From Azospirillum halopraeferens DSM 3675 (GTDB lineage Bacteria; Pseudomonadota; Alphaproteobacteria; Azospirillales; Azospirillaceae), in assembly GCF_000429625.1 (NCBI RefSeq), contig NZ_AUCF01000004.1:496001-560000 (forward strand): a stretch of 64,000 nucleotides of DNA, read 5' to 3'. Position 1 is the first letter of the stretch. Each line of letters starts with the position of its first letter. The notes beneath the pieces are model-generated. The model saw nothing but the letters and a program-made list of their open reading frames with translations. It did not search any database and had not been told where the DNA came from. The position numbers and the translations under genes are program-made. Shown piece after piece: positions 26,901 through 36,125 of this stretch.

Positions 26901-28784
26901 TCAGTCCGCGGGGTACATCTGACGGATGCGGTCGGGGAACATCGAGACGGGGTAATCGACGCGCAGAGCCTCGGCGAACTGGACCATCAGGTCGCCTTCG
27001 ATGGCGCGGGCCACGTCGTCCTCCACCGGGGCCAGCGCGGTGCCCGCAGCGGCCGGATCCGCCGGCGTCACCCCGGTGAGGCGGGCCACGACCCGGGCGT
27101 CGTCCGCCGTGCCCACCACCACCGCGCCGGGATCGACGGTGAAGAGCTGGGCGATCAGGTTGGGGGTCAACCCTTCCACTGACTGCGCCTGGCGGGTAAA
27201 GGGCGCGGTCACGGCGACGCTGCCACCGGCCTCTTCGGCCAGTTGGCGGACGTCCGCGCCGGTTCCGGCCCGCAGTTGCTCCGCGATGCCGTCGGCGATG
27301 GCGGCGGCGCGGCGGGCCTGCTCCTCGGCCTGCCAGCCGGCCACCACCTCGTCGCGCACGGCGTCCAGGGGCCGCAGGGCCGGCGGGGTCACGCTGTCGG
27401 TCCGCACCGCGAAGAAGTTGCGGCTGCGCGTCTCGGTCAGGCCGGAGGTCTGGCCGGCCGGCTGGCGGAAGGCGACCTGCAGGATGTCCTGCAACTCGTC
27501 GATCCCGCCGACCGGCTCCCCGGCCGGGGACCGGCCGGTGGCGTCCACCGCCTCAACGCGCGTCAGCGTCAGCCCTTCGGCGCGGGCCGTCTCCTCCAGC
27601 GGGCGGCCGCCGGCGAGCGCGTCCTCAAGCCGGTTGGACACCTCGAACATCAGGTCGGCCGCGCGCTCGCGCCGGATGCGGGTGAGAAGCTCCTCGCGCA
27701 CCTCCTCGAAGGAGCGGGTGCTGCCTTCGCGCACACCGGTGACCCGGATGAGGTGCCAGCCCAGACCGCTGCGCACCGGGGCGCTCACCGCGCCTTCGGC
27801 CAGGGCGAACGCGGCGTCACCGATCTCCGGCAGCTCGTCCCGCGTCACGCCGTCAAGCGGCAGCGGCTCCGTACCGGCGGCGCGGGCCGCTTCGTCGAAC
27901 GGGGTGCCGGCGGCCACGGCTTCCGCCATGGCGGTGGCGGCCGCCTCGTCCTCCAGCAGGACGATCTCCAGCGACCGGCGTTCGGGCGTCCGGAACTCGT
28001 GGGCCTGGTCTTCGTACTCGGCGCGCAGGTCGTTGTCGGAGACGGTGATCTCGCGCGCCAGGTCGTCCAGCTCCAGGCGGGCGATGGTGATGGCCCGGTA
28101 CTCCGGCGCGGTGAAGCGGACGGGATGGGCCTCGTAATAAGCCTGCACCGCCGCCTCGTCGGGCTGGCCGACGTCACCGGCCACGGCGTTGGGCAGGGTG
28201 ATCACCTCGGCCACCCGCCGCTCCTCGCGGTGGCGGTACAGGTCGGCGACCAGAGGCTGCGGGGCGACGGCGCCGCCGGCCACCGCGCCGGCCACCAGCC
28301 CGCGGGCGATCTCCTGGCGCAGGATGGCGATGTACTCGTCCTCGCCCAGATTGTTCTGGCGCAGCACGGCACGGAAGACGTTGGGGTCGAACTGGCCGAA
28401 TTCGTTGCGGAAGGCCGGTTCCTCGGCGATTCGCCGGCGCACCACGTCGGTTCCCACGTGGATGCCGGCGTCGCGCGCCGCCAGATCGTAGAGGGTGCGC
28501 TGGACCAGTCCGGACACCGCCTGGTCGACCAGGCCGAACTGCTGTGCCTGCCCCAGCGTCAGGGAGCCGCCGAACAGCGGGCGCAGCCGTTCCATCTGGC
28601 GGCGCACCTCGCGGTCCAGCTCGCCCCGGCCGATGTCGACCGGTCCGATGGAGACGACGGTTTCGGACGGCCCGGCCCCCCGGAACACGTCGCCGATGCC
28701 CCACACGGCGAAGCTGGCGATCAGGAGCGCGAACAGGATCTTGATGACCCACGAACCGGCGAAGCTGCGGATGGACTGGAGCAT
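26901..28784 (-). CDS. ppiD: Membrane-anchored peptidyl-prolyl isomerase/chaperone (PpiD/SurA-N type)
   Basis: ATG 28784 gives 627 residues. An N-terminal anchor helix (about 14-33, IKILFALLIASFAVWGIGDV) is followed by a SurA_N-like periplasmic region with long helices (about 35-250), then a parvulin-like PPIase domain (about 255-375) with LEIVLLED, SGLGWHLIRVTGVREG, and a second SurA-like part up to the C-terminus. It assists folding of exported and outer-membrane proteins at the outer face of the inner membrane. PpiD parvulin domains are often inactive, so catalytic status is open. The gene leads the unit ppiD-trpE-membrane protein-MBL-like gene. Confidence 0.9.
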   Translation of the reverse strand: MLQSIRSFAGSWVIKILFALLIASFAVWGIGDVFRGAGPSETVVSIGPVDIGRGELDREVRRQMERLRPLFGGSLTLGQAQQFGLVDQAVSGLVQRTLYDLAARDAGIHVGTDVVRRRIAEEPAFRNEFGQFDPNVFRAVLRQNNLGEDEYIAILRQEIARGLVAGAVAGGAVAPQPLVADLYRHREERRVAEVITLPNAVAGDVGQPDEAAVQAYYEAHPVRFTAPEYRAITIARLELDDLAREITVSDNDLRAEYEDQAHEFRTPERRSLEIVLLEDEAAATAMAEAVAAGTPFDEAARAAGTEPLPLDGVTRDELPEIGDAAFALAEGAVSAPVRSGLGWHLIRVTGVREGSTRSFEEVREELLTRIRRERAADLMFEVSNRLEDALAGGRPLEETARAEGLTLTRVEAVDATGRSPAGEPVGGIDELQDILQVAFRQPAGQTSGLTETRSRNFFAVRTDSVTPPALRPLDAVRDEVVAGWQAEEQARRAAAIADGIAEQLRAGTGADVRQLAEEAGGSVAVTAPFTRQAQSVEGLTPNLIAQLFTVDPGAVVVGTADDARVVARLTGVTPADPAAAGTALAPVEDDVARAIEGDLMVQFAEALRVDYPVSMFPDRIRQMYPAD

Positions 28785-29175
28785 GGGACCCGAGGTTCGG
28801 AAAATGCGATACACCCGCCGCCGTGCACCGGCGCCGGGCGGCGCATCATAGAAGGGGTGGCAGACACCGGCAACCGTCGAGTGCCGGTCTCCCCATACGC
28901 GGCTGCACCGTTTCGTCCGCCGTCGCGCCGTTCGGAGCGCCACCGGAGGATCGCCATTCTTCAAAATGTTTATTTAAAAAATCTTCCAAATGCCGAAATA
29001 ATGACGAAACGCCCCGGCGCAAGACATACCTCTTTCGATTGGCGAACTTCTGGTACTACTCCGAAGTCGATGCTATTTCGTCAGCACTATTAACTGCGAA
29101 TTAACCATGCGTACGTGAGCATGCGGGCGTTAGCGAGGATTTCGCCGTTCTTACCGCGACAGGTCGCACCCGCAC
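28785..29175. other. Divergent intergenic region, AT-rich
   Basis: No gene is seen. The portion 28960-29110 is clearly AT-richer than the window and has runs of A and T, as expected for promoters serving the leftward ppiD gene and the rightward hybrid kinase gene. I cannot define exact -35 or -10 elements. Confidence 0.6.
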
Positions 29176-32130
29176 ATGACCCTGCTGACGCGCCTTTTCC
29201 TTCTGATCCTGCTGGCCGTGCTGCCGGCGCTGGCGATCCAGGCCTACGGCGTCGCCGAACTGCGCGAGCAGCGTGAGTCGGTGGTCGCCGACCAGGCGGA
29301 ACGGCTTCTGCGCCTGGTGGAGGGTGAGCAGGCGCGCCTGATCGAAGGGGCGCGGCAGGCGGCGACGGTGGTTGCCGAGTCCTCCTTCCTGCGGGCGGCG
29401 GAGCTGGATCGCTGCCAGGTCTACCTGGAGCGGCTGGCCGCGCTGACTCCGGGACACCAGACGGTGTACGTGTCCGACGCCCACGGCCGCATCCTGTGCA
29501 GCGGTGCGCCGGACGCGGTGGGAAGCCCGGTCGACGGCGCGCTGTTCGCGCGCGCCATGGAGACCGGTGCCTTCACCATCGGCGCCTTCACCCGCTGGCC
29601 GCCCGACGGGCGGCCCGTGCTGCCGTTCGCCGTTCCCTATGCCGGGCCGGACGGCAAGCGGGCCGGCGTCGTGGCGGTGACGCTCGACCTTCCGTGGTTG
29701 GCCGACATCCTGTCGGACCGCACGCTGCCCGAAGGGGCCAGCCTGACCGTGGCCGACCGCAACGGGATCATCCTGGTGCGTCTGCCGGACAACGCCGGCG
29801 GTGTGGGGACGCGCCTCCCCGAGAGTCATCTGCGCCTCGATCTCGATCTCGACACGGCCTTGCGGCAGGGCGACAAGCGCTATCCGCGCACCGGGGTAAC
29901 CGTTGCCCCCGGCCTCGACGGGACCATGCGCGTTCTGGCCTTCACGCCGGCGGCCGACAACGACCACCAACTGTTCATCAGCGTCGGGCTCGACCATGCG
30001 CGGGCCATGGCCGAGGTGGAGGAGACCACCCTGCGCGGCCTGGCGATGACGCTGCTGGGTCTGGTGGTGGCGGCACTGGCGGCGTGGATCGGCGGCACCC
30101 TGTTCATCCGCCGGCCGGTGCAGGCGCTGGTGGACGCCGCGCGCGACTGGCGCGACGGCCGTTGGTCGGCCCGCGCCGGACTGGGCGACCGCCGGTCGGA
30201 GATCACCCTGCTGGGCCAGGCCTTCGACAGCATGGCCGAGGCGCTGGAGGCGCGCGAGCGGGAGCTGCGGGCCAAGGAGCGCCACCTCGCCGACGTGCTC
30301 GACTCCCTGCCGGCCTTCACCGTCGTGCTGAACCCCGAGGGCGTCGTGCTCCAGTCCAACCGCGCGGCCCTGGACATGTCCGGGCTGGCCATCGCCGACG
30401 CTCTCGGGCAGCGTTTCGACGCCATCGCCTGGTGGTGCGGCGACGCCGACCGCGCCCGCCTGCGCAACGCCGTGGAATCGGCGGCGCGCGGCCGGCCTTC
30501 GCGCTTCGACACCGCCCTGTGCGGCGCCGCCGGTGGCCTGCGGATCATCGACTTCACCCTGGCACCGATGACCGACGGCGCCGGCCGGATCACCCACCTC
30601 ATCGCATCGGGCATCGACATCACCGAGCGGACGCGCACCGAAGAGGCCCTGCGCGTCGCCGAAGCGCGCTTCCGCACGGCCCTCAAGAACTCCGGTGTCA
30701 TCGTCTCCAACCAGGACCGCGACCTGCGTTACACCTGGATCCACAACGGCCCGGCCGACGCCGCGGCGGTGATCGGACGGACCGACCGTGAGGTCCTGGG
30801 CGGCAGCCCGCCCGAGGACGTGAAGCGCATCATCGCCATGAAGCGGCGTGTCCTGGCCACCGGCGAGGGCGAGAGCGGCGAGGTGTGCGCTCGGGTGGGG
30901 GGTGAACACCGCTACTATGACCTGACGGTGGAGCCGCTGCGCGACCCCGCGGGTGCGGTGGTCGGCATCACCTGCGCCGCCGTCGACGTCACCGACCGCC
31001 GCCGCGACGCGGACGCCGTGCGCGCCGCCCGCGAGGAGGCGGACGCCGCCAACATCGCCAAGTCCAAGTTCCTGGCCGCCGCCAGCCATGACCTGCGCCA
31101 GCCGGTCCAGTCGCTGCTGCTGTTCGCGGCGGCGCTGGGCGATCGGCTGCGCGACCATCCGTCGATGCCGCTGCTGGAGAACCTGCGCGAGGCGCTGGGC
31201 ACGTTGAAGACGCTGCTCGACAGCCTGCTGGACATGTCGCGCCTGGAATCCGGCAAGATTGTCGCGACGCCGGCGGCGGTGCGGCTGGATGACGTGCTGG
31301 GCCGGCTGGCGGCGGAGTACGCGCCGCGGGCCCGGGAGAAGGGTCTGGAGCTGCGCGCCGTGCGCACCGGCGCCTGGGTCCGCAGCGACCCGGCCCTGCT
31401 GGAGCGCATCCTGCGCAACCTCATCGAGAATGCCCTGCGCTACACCCCCGCGGGCCGCGTCCTGGTGGGGGCGCGCCGCGGCAAGGGCACGGTGCGGCTG
31501 GAGGTGTGGGACACCGGCGTGGGCATTCCCGCCCACCAGATCGACCGCATCTTCGAGGAGTTCACCCAGCTCGACGAATCGCGCAACGAGCGCGGTCTCG
31601 GCCTGGGGCTGGCCATCGTCAAGCGGCTGGCCCGCCTGCTGGGCCATCCGGTGACCGTGCGCTCCGTTCCCGGCCGCGGCTCCACCTTCGCGGTGACGCT
31701 GCCAAGCCTGGCGGCCCCGGCCAACCCGCGCGAGGTTCGCGCGGTCGCCGCCGACGATCCCGCCAAGGGCATGGTGCTGGTCATCGACGACGAGGCGATC
31801 GTGCTGCTCGGCCTCAAGGCCATGCTGGAGGGCTGGGGCTACGATGTGATCGCCGCGTGCTCCGGCGATCAGGCCATGGCCATGCTGCGCAAGGACGGGC
31901 GGCGGCCCCGGTTGCTGCTCGCCGACTACCAGCTCCAGCACGGCCGGACGGGACCCCAGGCATTGGTCGCCATCCAGGGCGTGGTCGGCCGCGAGGTGCC
32001 CGGCATCATCCTCACCGGCGACACCACGCCCGAGCGTCTCGCCGAAGCGGAGCGCAACGGCTTCCGCGTCCTGCACAAGCCGGTGTTCCCCAATGATCTG
32101 AAAAAGGTGATGACGGCCGCCGCCGCGTAA
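29176..32130 (+). CDS. Hybrid sensor histidine kinase with PAS domains and C-terminal receiver
   Basis: The product has 984 residues: membrane helix about 5-22, periplasmic dCache-like sensor to about 285, helix about 288-310, HAMP linker, PAS domain about 375-490, second PAS about 500-610, dimerisation domain with H-box AAASHDLRQPVQSLLLF (His638), catalytic domain with RNLIENALRYTP, DTGVGIP and GLGLGLAIVKRL, and a receiver domain with phospho-acceptor Asp917 in LLLADYQLQHG. The SHDLRQP box is typical of the hybrid kinases of the NahK/TodS style. It senses an extracytoplasmic signal plus perhaps a PAS ligand. No output regulator is adjacent, so its partner is encoded elsewhere. Confidence 0.92.
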   Translation: MTLLTRLFLLILLAVLPALAIQAYGVAELREQRESVVADQAERLLRLVEGEQARLIEGARQAATVVAESSFLRAAELDRCQVYLERLAALTPGHQTVYVSDAHGRILCSGAPDAVGSPVDGALFARAMETGAFTIGAFTRWPPDGRPVLPFAVPYAGPDGKRAGVVAVTLDLPWLADILSDRTLPEGASLTVADRNGIILVRLPDNAGGVGTRLPESHLRLDLDLDTALRQGDKRYPRTGVTVAPGLDGTMRVLAFTPAADNDHQLFISVGLDHARAMAEVEETTLRGLAMTLLGLVVAALAAWIGGTLFIRRPVQALVDAARDWRDGRWSARAGLGDRRSEITLLGQAFDSMAEALEARERELRAKERHLADVLDSLPAFTVVLNPEGVVLQSNRAALDMSGLAIADALGQRFDAIAWWCGDADRARLRNAVESAARGRPSRFDTALCGAAGGLRIIDFTLAPMTDGAGRITHLIASGIDITERTRTEEALRVAEARFRTALKNSGVIVSNQDRDLRYTWIHNGPADAAAVIGRTDREVLGGSPPEDVKRIIAMKRRVLATGEGESGEVCARVGGEHRYYDLTVEPLRDPAGAVVGITCAAVDVTDRRRDADAVRAAREEADAANIAKSKFLAAASHDLRQPVQSLLLFAAALGDRLRDHPSMPLLENLREALGTLKTLLDSLLDMSRLESGKIVATPAAVRLDDVLGRLAAEYAPRAREKGLELRAVRTGAWVRSDPALLERILRNLIENALRYTPAGRVLVGARRGKGTVRLEVWDTGVGIPAHQIDRIFEEFTQLDESRNERGLGLGLAIVKRLARLLGHPVTVRSVPGRGSTFAVTLPSLAAPANPREVRAVAADDPAKGMVLVIDDEAIVLLGLKAMLEGWGYDVIAACSGDQAMAMLRKDGRRPRLLLADYQLQHGRTGPQALVAIQGVVGREVPGIILTGDTTPERLAEAERNGFRVLHKPVFPNDLKKVMTAAAA

Positions 32131-32331
32131 TCGGGCGCTGTTCCCCTCACGAAGCCCGGCGCGATACCCGGTGTTTTCTGCAAATCCCTGCAACAGCGGT
32201 CCGCCGTTGCTTATGGCTACGTCCAAGGTTCTCTTTTTGTTCTTGAATTGTGCAGGTTCGCACCCATATGTTAGGGCCGTCGCGGTGTTGCGGCGGTCAA
32301 TGGTGCGAAACCGCATCAGGACTGTGGGCGG

Positions 32332-33273
32332 ATGGCGATCACGCGGGAACAGAGGGACTTTCGGGCGGGGCGGCTGGGCTCTTCGGATGCCGGGCGGGTG
32401 ATGGCCGGCGACTGGACGGCGCTGTGGCGGGAGAAGACCGGCCGGGCGGCGCCGGCGGATCTGGACCATATCGCGGCGGTGCAGATCGGCATTGCCACGG
32501 AGCCGCTGCACCCCCGCTTCGTCACGCGTGCCACCGGTATTGCCTGCGTGGCCGCCGGGGACACCCGGGTGCACCCCCGCCACCCCTGGCTGATCGCCCA
32601 CCCCGACTTCCTGACGTGGAGCGACGCGTCGGCGGTCGGGGACCCGGACACCCTGGTGGAGGCGAAGTTTTCCGGCGGCTTCGCATCGGATGCGGAGCTG
32701 GCGGAGCGCTACCACTGGCAGCTCCAGCACCAGTTCCTGGTCACCGGCCTGCACCGTGGCGTGTTGTCGATCCTGCGGCCGGGCGGTCATTCCCTGCTGC
32801 GGGTCGAAGCCCGTCCGGCCGACGCGGCGCGGCTGCTGGCGACGCTGGAGGCGTTCCAGTGGCATGTCGCCAACGATGTGGAGCCGGGCGACGGCATACC
32901 GGTGCCGGCGCCACGCCTTGAATCCCGCCGGGTCGTCGATATGGCGCGCCACAATCGGTTCGCCGCGCTGGCGGCGGAGCTGGCGGAGCGGCGGCCGGCG
33001 GCCCTGGCGGTGCGCGAGGCCGAGGCGGCGCTGAAGGCCCTGATGCCCGCCGATGCGCGCGTCGCTTTCGTAGCCGGCGCCGGTCAGGGGGTTTATGTGG
33101 CCCGCAGCCGCGACGGACGCCTCAGCCTCAACTATGGCCCGCCGCCGCGCCGGGCGCTGGAGTGCGCGGAACCCTGGGAGCCCGCTCCCCCTCCTGACCC
33201 CGGTCCGGAGCCCGATCTGCACGCCGTGCTGGCAGCAGGCTGGGGAGCGGGGAGAAACGAAACGCTGGTGTAA
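32332..33273 (+). CDS. YqaJ/lambda-exonuclease-like viral recombinase
   Basis: ATG 32332 gives 313 residues. The N-terminal two thirds has the YqaJ layout: GRLGSSDAGRVM at about 13-24, LIAHPDFLTW with Asp92, then VEAKFSGGF with Glu110 and Lys112, and HWQLQHQFLVTGL with the helical Gln residues. Asp92 with Glu110-x-Lys112 is a PD-(D/E)XK site as in lambda Exo. The C-terminal Pro-rich tail (about 285-313) is variable. It should be a double-strand-specific 5'-3' exonuclease giving 3' overhangs for annealing. The next gene, 11 bases on, encodes a Rad52-like protein, making a classic exonuclease/annealase pair. No phage gene is seen upstream. Confidence 0.82.
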   Translation: MAITREQRDFRAGRLGSSDAGRVMAGDWTALWREKTGRAAPADLDHIAAVQIGIATEPLHPRFVTRATGIACVAAGDTRVHPRHPWLIAHPDFLTWSDASAVGDPDTLVEAKFSGGFASDAELAERYHWQLQHQFLVTGLHRGVLSILRPGGHSLLRVEARPADAARLLATLEAFQWHVANDVEPGDGIPVPAPRLESRRVVDMARHNRFAALAAELAERRPAALAVREAEAALKALMPADARVAFVAGAGQGVYVARSRDGRLSLNYGPPPRRALECAEPWEPAPPPDPGPEPDLHAVLAAGWGAGRNETLV

Positions 33274-33284
33274 AGGACCCGACT

Positions 33285-34064
33285 ATGGGACGCATGAGCA
33301 AGACCGACACCGTCGCCGAGACCGCCGCGCCGGAAACCAGGGCCGCCGAGACCAAGCCCGCGGCGGCGGCGATGGACCATCTGCACCTGTGGAACCGGCT
33401 GAAGCGGACGGATCCCGGAGCGACCAAGCCCTTCACCCGCGGCGGCGGCTTCCGCGGCACCCAGATCGACCCGACCTGGCGCTTCCAGATGATGACCGAG
33501 GTCTTCGGTCCCATCGGCAAGGGTTGGGGGTACGAGCAGATGGACTGGACCATCGCCGAGCGCATGATTTTCATCTGCGCCCGCGTCTGGTACCTGGACC
33601 CGGAAACGGGCGAACGGTGTTGGACCGGCCCGCAGTGGGGAGGCACCGAGATGGTGCGCCGGCGCAACGGCATCGAGGCGCCGGATGACGAGTGCTTCAA
33701 GATGTCGATGACCGACGCCGTGGGCAAATGCCTGCTCCAGCTCGGCCTGGCCGCCGACGTCTATATGGGGAAGTTCGACGACAGCAAGTACCGGGAGGAA
33801 TCGGAGGCGTTCTTCGCCGCGAAGGCCAACCCGGACCTGCAGCCGGCCGCCATCGAGGCGTTCGAGGCGGAGGTGACGACCCGGCTCGCCGGCTGCCTCG
33901 ACCTGGACGATCTGGAGGAGGTGTGGCGGGCCGGAGTGGGCGTCCGGCTGCGCGAGATCGGCACCGTGGACCCCGCGGCCCGCAACCGGATCACCGGCCT
34001 GTTCGCCCGCAAGAAGGCGGAAATCCTGCGGCGGGAGGACACGGACGGGCGGGAGGCCGCCTGA
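33285..34064 (+). CDS. Predicted Rad52-like single-strand annealing protein (phage type)
   Basis: ATG 33285 with AAGGA upstream gives 259 residues. After a Glu/Ala-rich leader of about 30 residues, the core has GGGFRGTQIDPTWRFQ, MMTEVFGPIGKGWGYEQ and MSMTDAVGKCLLQLGLAADV, then YMGKFDDSKY. This pattern (a strand-turn, an EVFGPxGxGWGY helix-strand and a TDAVGK helix before ADVYMGKFDDSKY) matches phage recombination mediators of the Rad52 superfamily as I know them. The C-terminal part (about 185-259) is helical and may be for partner binding. Pairing with the upstream nuclease supports annealase function. Assignment rests on pattern recognition, not a profile search. Confidence 0.65.
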   Translation: MGRMSKTDTVAETAAPETRAAETKPAAAAMDHLHLWNRLKRTDPGATKPFTRGGGFRGTQIDPTWRFQMMTEVFGPIGKGWGYEQMDWTIAERMIFICARVWYLDPETGERCWTGPQWGGTEMVRRRNGIEAPDDECFKMSMTDAVGKCLLQLGLAADVYMGKFDDSKYREESEAFFAAKANPDLQPAAIEAFEAEVTTRLAGCLDLDDLEEVWRAGVGVRLREIGTVDPAARNRITGLFARKKAEILRREDTDGREAA

Positions 34065-34069
34065 GCGCC

Positions 34070-34381
34070 ATGGCCGCGGAACGCTCGCCCAGCGGCCTGT
34101 TCCGTATGAGCGTCTGGGAAGGCGACATGGAGCGCAGCCACGCGCACCTGCCGCGCTGGTACCGGAACGATGCGGAACGGGCCCGCCGCTTCGCCCTGTG
34201 GGTCGAGGCGGAAGCCGAGGGGCTGGCCATGCAGTTGGGCCGGCATCTGCGCGGTGACACCGCCGCCGAGGTGGCCGGGCCGGCCCGCACCCTGATCGGG
34301 GTGCTGGCCCGCGACGTCGCCTGGGCCCGGCGCATCGCCGACCGGCCGCCGCCCGGTACCGCCATGGATGCGGCTGCCTGA
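34070..34381 (+). CDS. Small protein of unknown function in the recombination cassette
   Basis: ATG 34070, five bases after the annealase stop codon, gives 103 residues. The sequence is soluble and helical, with a Trp/Arg/His-rich N-terminal third (SVWEGDMERSHAHLPRWYR) and the segment RRFALWVEAEAEGLAMQL. No family is recognised. Tight spacing to the recombination genes suggests an accessory role or another phage early-region protein. Confidence 0.6.
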   Translation: MAAERSPSGLFRMSVWEGDMERSHAHLPRWYRNDAERARRFALWVEAEAEGLAMQLGRHLRGDTAAEVAGPARTLIGVLARDVAWARRIADRPPPGTAMDAAA

Positions 34382-34415
34382 TTGAAGCAATTCACCCGTG
34401 AAGGAACACAGCATC

Positions 34416-34742
34416 ATGACCATCGAGGAGGTCCAGGCCCGGCTGCGGGCGGCGCACGCCCGCATCGGGCACGAGGGCCGCTTCGCCCTCACCCTCACGC
34501 TCGACGGGCGCGAGGACTGCTACATCACCCATTGGTTCCGCCCGGAGCCGCTGGCGTTCGAGGACTGCCGGGCCGTCGGCTCCGGCGACCTGGCCGGCTG
34601 CCTCGCGGCGCTGGACCGCTACGCCGCCTCCTACCGCCGCCACCCGACGATCGAGGAGGTCGGGCGCACGCTCGGCGTCGGCGCCGGCACCGGGGAGCCG
34701 GACCGCAGCGCCACGCGGTACTATCTCGCCGCCGCGGAATGA
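34416..34742 (+). CDS. Small protein of unknown function, last gene of the recombination cassette
   Basis: ATG 34416 gives 108 residues; an in-frame GTG at 34398 would add six. An AAGGA lies 11 bases before the ATG, a little far. The sequence is soluble: MTIEEVQARLRAAHARIG, then a strand-rich FALTLTLDGREDCYITHWF and a helical C-terminal half. No family is recognised. It ends the run of co-directional genes; the next 271 bases are non-coding and AT-richer around 34800-34990. Confidence 0.6.
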   Translation: MTIEEVQARLRAAHARIGHEGRFALTLTLDGREDCYITHWFRPEPLAFEDCRAVGSGDLAGCLAALDRYAASYRRHPTIEEVGRTLGVGAGTGEPDRSATRYYLAAAE

Positions 34743-35013
34743 TCGGCGGCCGGCCGGGCTCCGCTGCCGAAGCGGTGCCCGGCGAAGGCCGAAACCTGGC
34801 CAAAAAATGGAAAATTCAGAGGAAGTCAGATAAAAACAATGTGTGCGGTGCGGTCTGATTTTTATCACAGACACGATAACAACGTTGGTTGTCTAGCCCG
34901 TTCGGTGCTCTCCGGCTGCGCTGCACGCCCTCGGAACTAGAACCAATTTTTGATTGACTGATTAGGCGTGCCTTATGAAATCTTACCCTATGTGGGGTAA
35001 GGAGGACGATCTC

Positions 35014-35412
35014 ATGATGGCGGCGGTGTTCTCTCGCAGCCTGGTCGTGTTTGTTTGCGACGAAAACGGACGAGAGCCCCGCAATGTGGAGGAAGGCTTG
35101 ACGTCCATGGGCTTCTCCGTCATCCGCTACTCTGACTGCGATCAGGCGCTTCAATATCCGCCATCAAAGGTTGGCGATGTGCATCTGGTGATCGCAAGCT
35201 GCAGCTTTTCCCGCGGCCCGACCGGAACCGAGGCCGTGGAGACCCTCTACCGTCACTTTCTCGGCGTGCCCATGGCCCTGCTGGGGGACGCCGCCGACGA
35301 TGCCGCGGACCGGCTGGGCAGCGCCTACAGCTTTTTCGTCCTGCGGCGCCCGGTGGACCTGGAGCAGCTCGCCCGTGCCGCGGTCATGGCCCATTTCAAC
35401 CGGGCGCCCTGA
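35014..35412 (+). CDS. Stand-alone receiver-like protein lacking the phospho-acceptor
   Basis: Tandem ATGs at 35014 and 35017 follow AAGGAGG at eight bases; an ATG at 34975 is less likely. The product has 132 residues with a CheY-like pattern: LVVFVCDENGREPRNVEEGL, GFSVIRYSDCDQAL, VHLVIASCSFSRGPTG, VPMALLGD and FVLRRPVDLEQL. Where Asp is expected after the third strand the sequence reads IASCSFS, so no phospho-acceptor is seen. The Lys position is Arg. It may be a dead receiver acting as a binding partner. An inverted repeat (34983-35000) with 6-bp arms lies just before the ribosome site and could be an operator. Confidence 0.7.
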   Translation: MMAAVFSRSLVVFVCDENGREPRNVEEGLTSMGFSVIRYSDCDQALQYPPSKVGDVHLVIASCSFSRGPTGTEAVETLYRHFLGVPMALLGDAADDAADRLGSAYSFFVLRRPVDLEQLARAAVMAHFNRAP

Positions 35413-35430
35413 GCTGCCACCCCGATCTTC

Positions 35431-35931
35431 TCAGGTTTCCGGCCGTCGGTCGACGCCGACGGGCCCCGGGCGCTGCAGGACGGTGAAAGTCCCGTCGGTT
35501 TCCAGGACCACCGCGCCGACCCCGTCGAGGTCGGTGTAGCCGCCGGACCGGACGGCCGCTTCCAGTTCCTCGCGGGTAACCCGCGCCGCCTTCAGGGCGC
35601 CGTCCAGGGGACGGCCGTCGTGCAGGAGCAGGCTCGGCTCCGCCTTGACGATTCGCCGTACCCGGTCGGAGCGAACCGACAGCCAGGTGATGGCGTATTG
35701 CAGGCCGATCAGCACCGCGAACGCCGCGACCCCCTCGACCAGCGCCACGTCCCGGGACAGCAGCACCGTCGCCAGGGTGGATCCCAGCGCCACCGTGACG
35801 ATGAAGTCGAACGCGTTCATCTTGGACAGCGTCCGCTTTCCCGATGCGCGCAGCAGCAGCACCAGTGCCGCATAGGCCGGTACGCCGACGAGGACCACCC
35901 GCAGCAGTCCGGTCCATGTGTCGAAGATCAT
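35431..35931 (-). CDS. DUF421 (YetF-like) membrane protein
   Basis: ATG 35931 with GGAG seven bases upstream gives 166 residues. Three membrane helices occupy about 6-90 (VVLVGVPAYAALVLLL, FDFIVTVALGSTLATVLL, AAFAVLIGLQYAITWL), with RASGKRTLSKMNAFDF between the first two as in the family. The soluble C-terminal part has LLHDGRPLDGALKAARVTREEL and GAVVLETDGTF, the normal DUF421 cytoplasmic domain. YetF-type proteins are linked to stress and envelope responses but their activity is not established. The gene is convergent with the receiver-like gene and divergent from the SLAC1 gene. Confidence 0.88.
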   Translation of the reverse strand: MIFDTWTGLLRVVLVGVPAYAALVLLLRASGKRTLSKMNAFDFIVTVALGSTLATVLLSRDVALVEGVAAFAVLIGLQYAITWLSVRSDRVRRIVKAEPSLLLHDGRPLDGALKAARVTREELEAAVRSGGYTDLDGVGAVVLETDGTFTVLQRPGPVGVDRRPET

Positions 35932-36125
35932 GCTCCGTCTCCGTTGTTTGTATTCTTCGTCGATCACGATGCTCGGCGGCGGAGTTGCCACCGCCGGCAA
36001 AGGGAGGGCCGCGCGGTACCGTGAATGCATGCCCGGCATGACGCCGATGCTCCATCCCCTGTCTTGAACGGCGCTGCGGCGCGGGTGTACATAAGCAAGC
36101 TCTAAAATGAGACGGGAGTGACGGC

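Noticed and set aside
29101..33222. A 1373-codon open frame on the minus strand opposite the hybrid kinase and nuclease genes
   Set aside because: Its translation is Gln/Arg/His/Gly-rich without domains and is fully explained by high third-position GC of the real plus-strand genes, which have clear motifs.
32332..34742. Calling the recombination cassette a complete prophage
   Set aside because: No integrase, repressor, structural or lysis genes and no attachment-site repeats are seen on either side.
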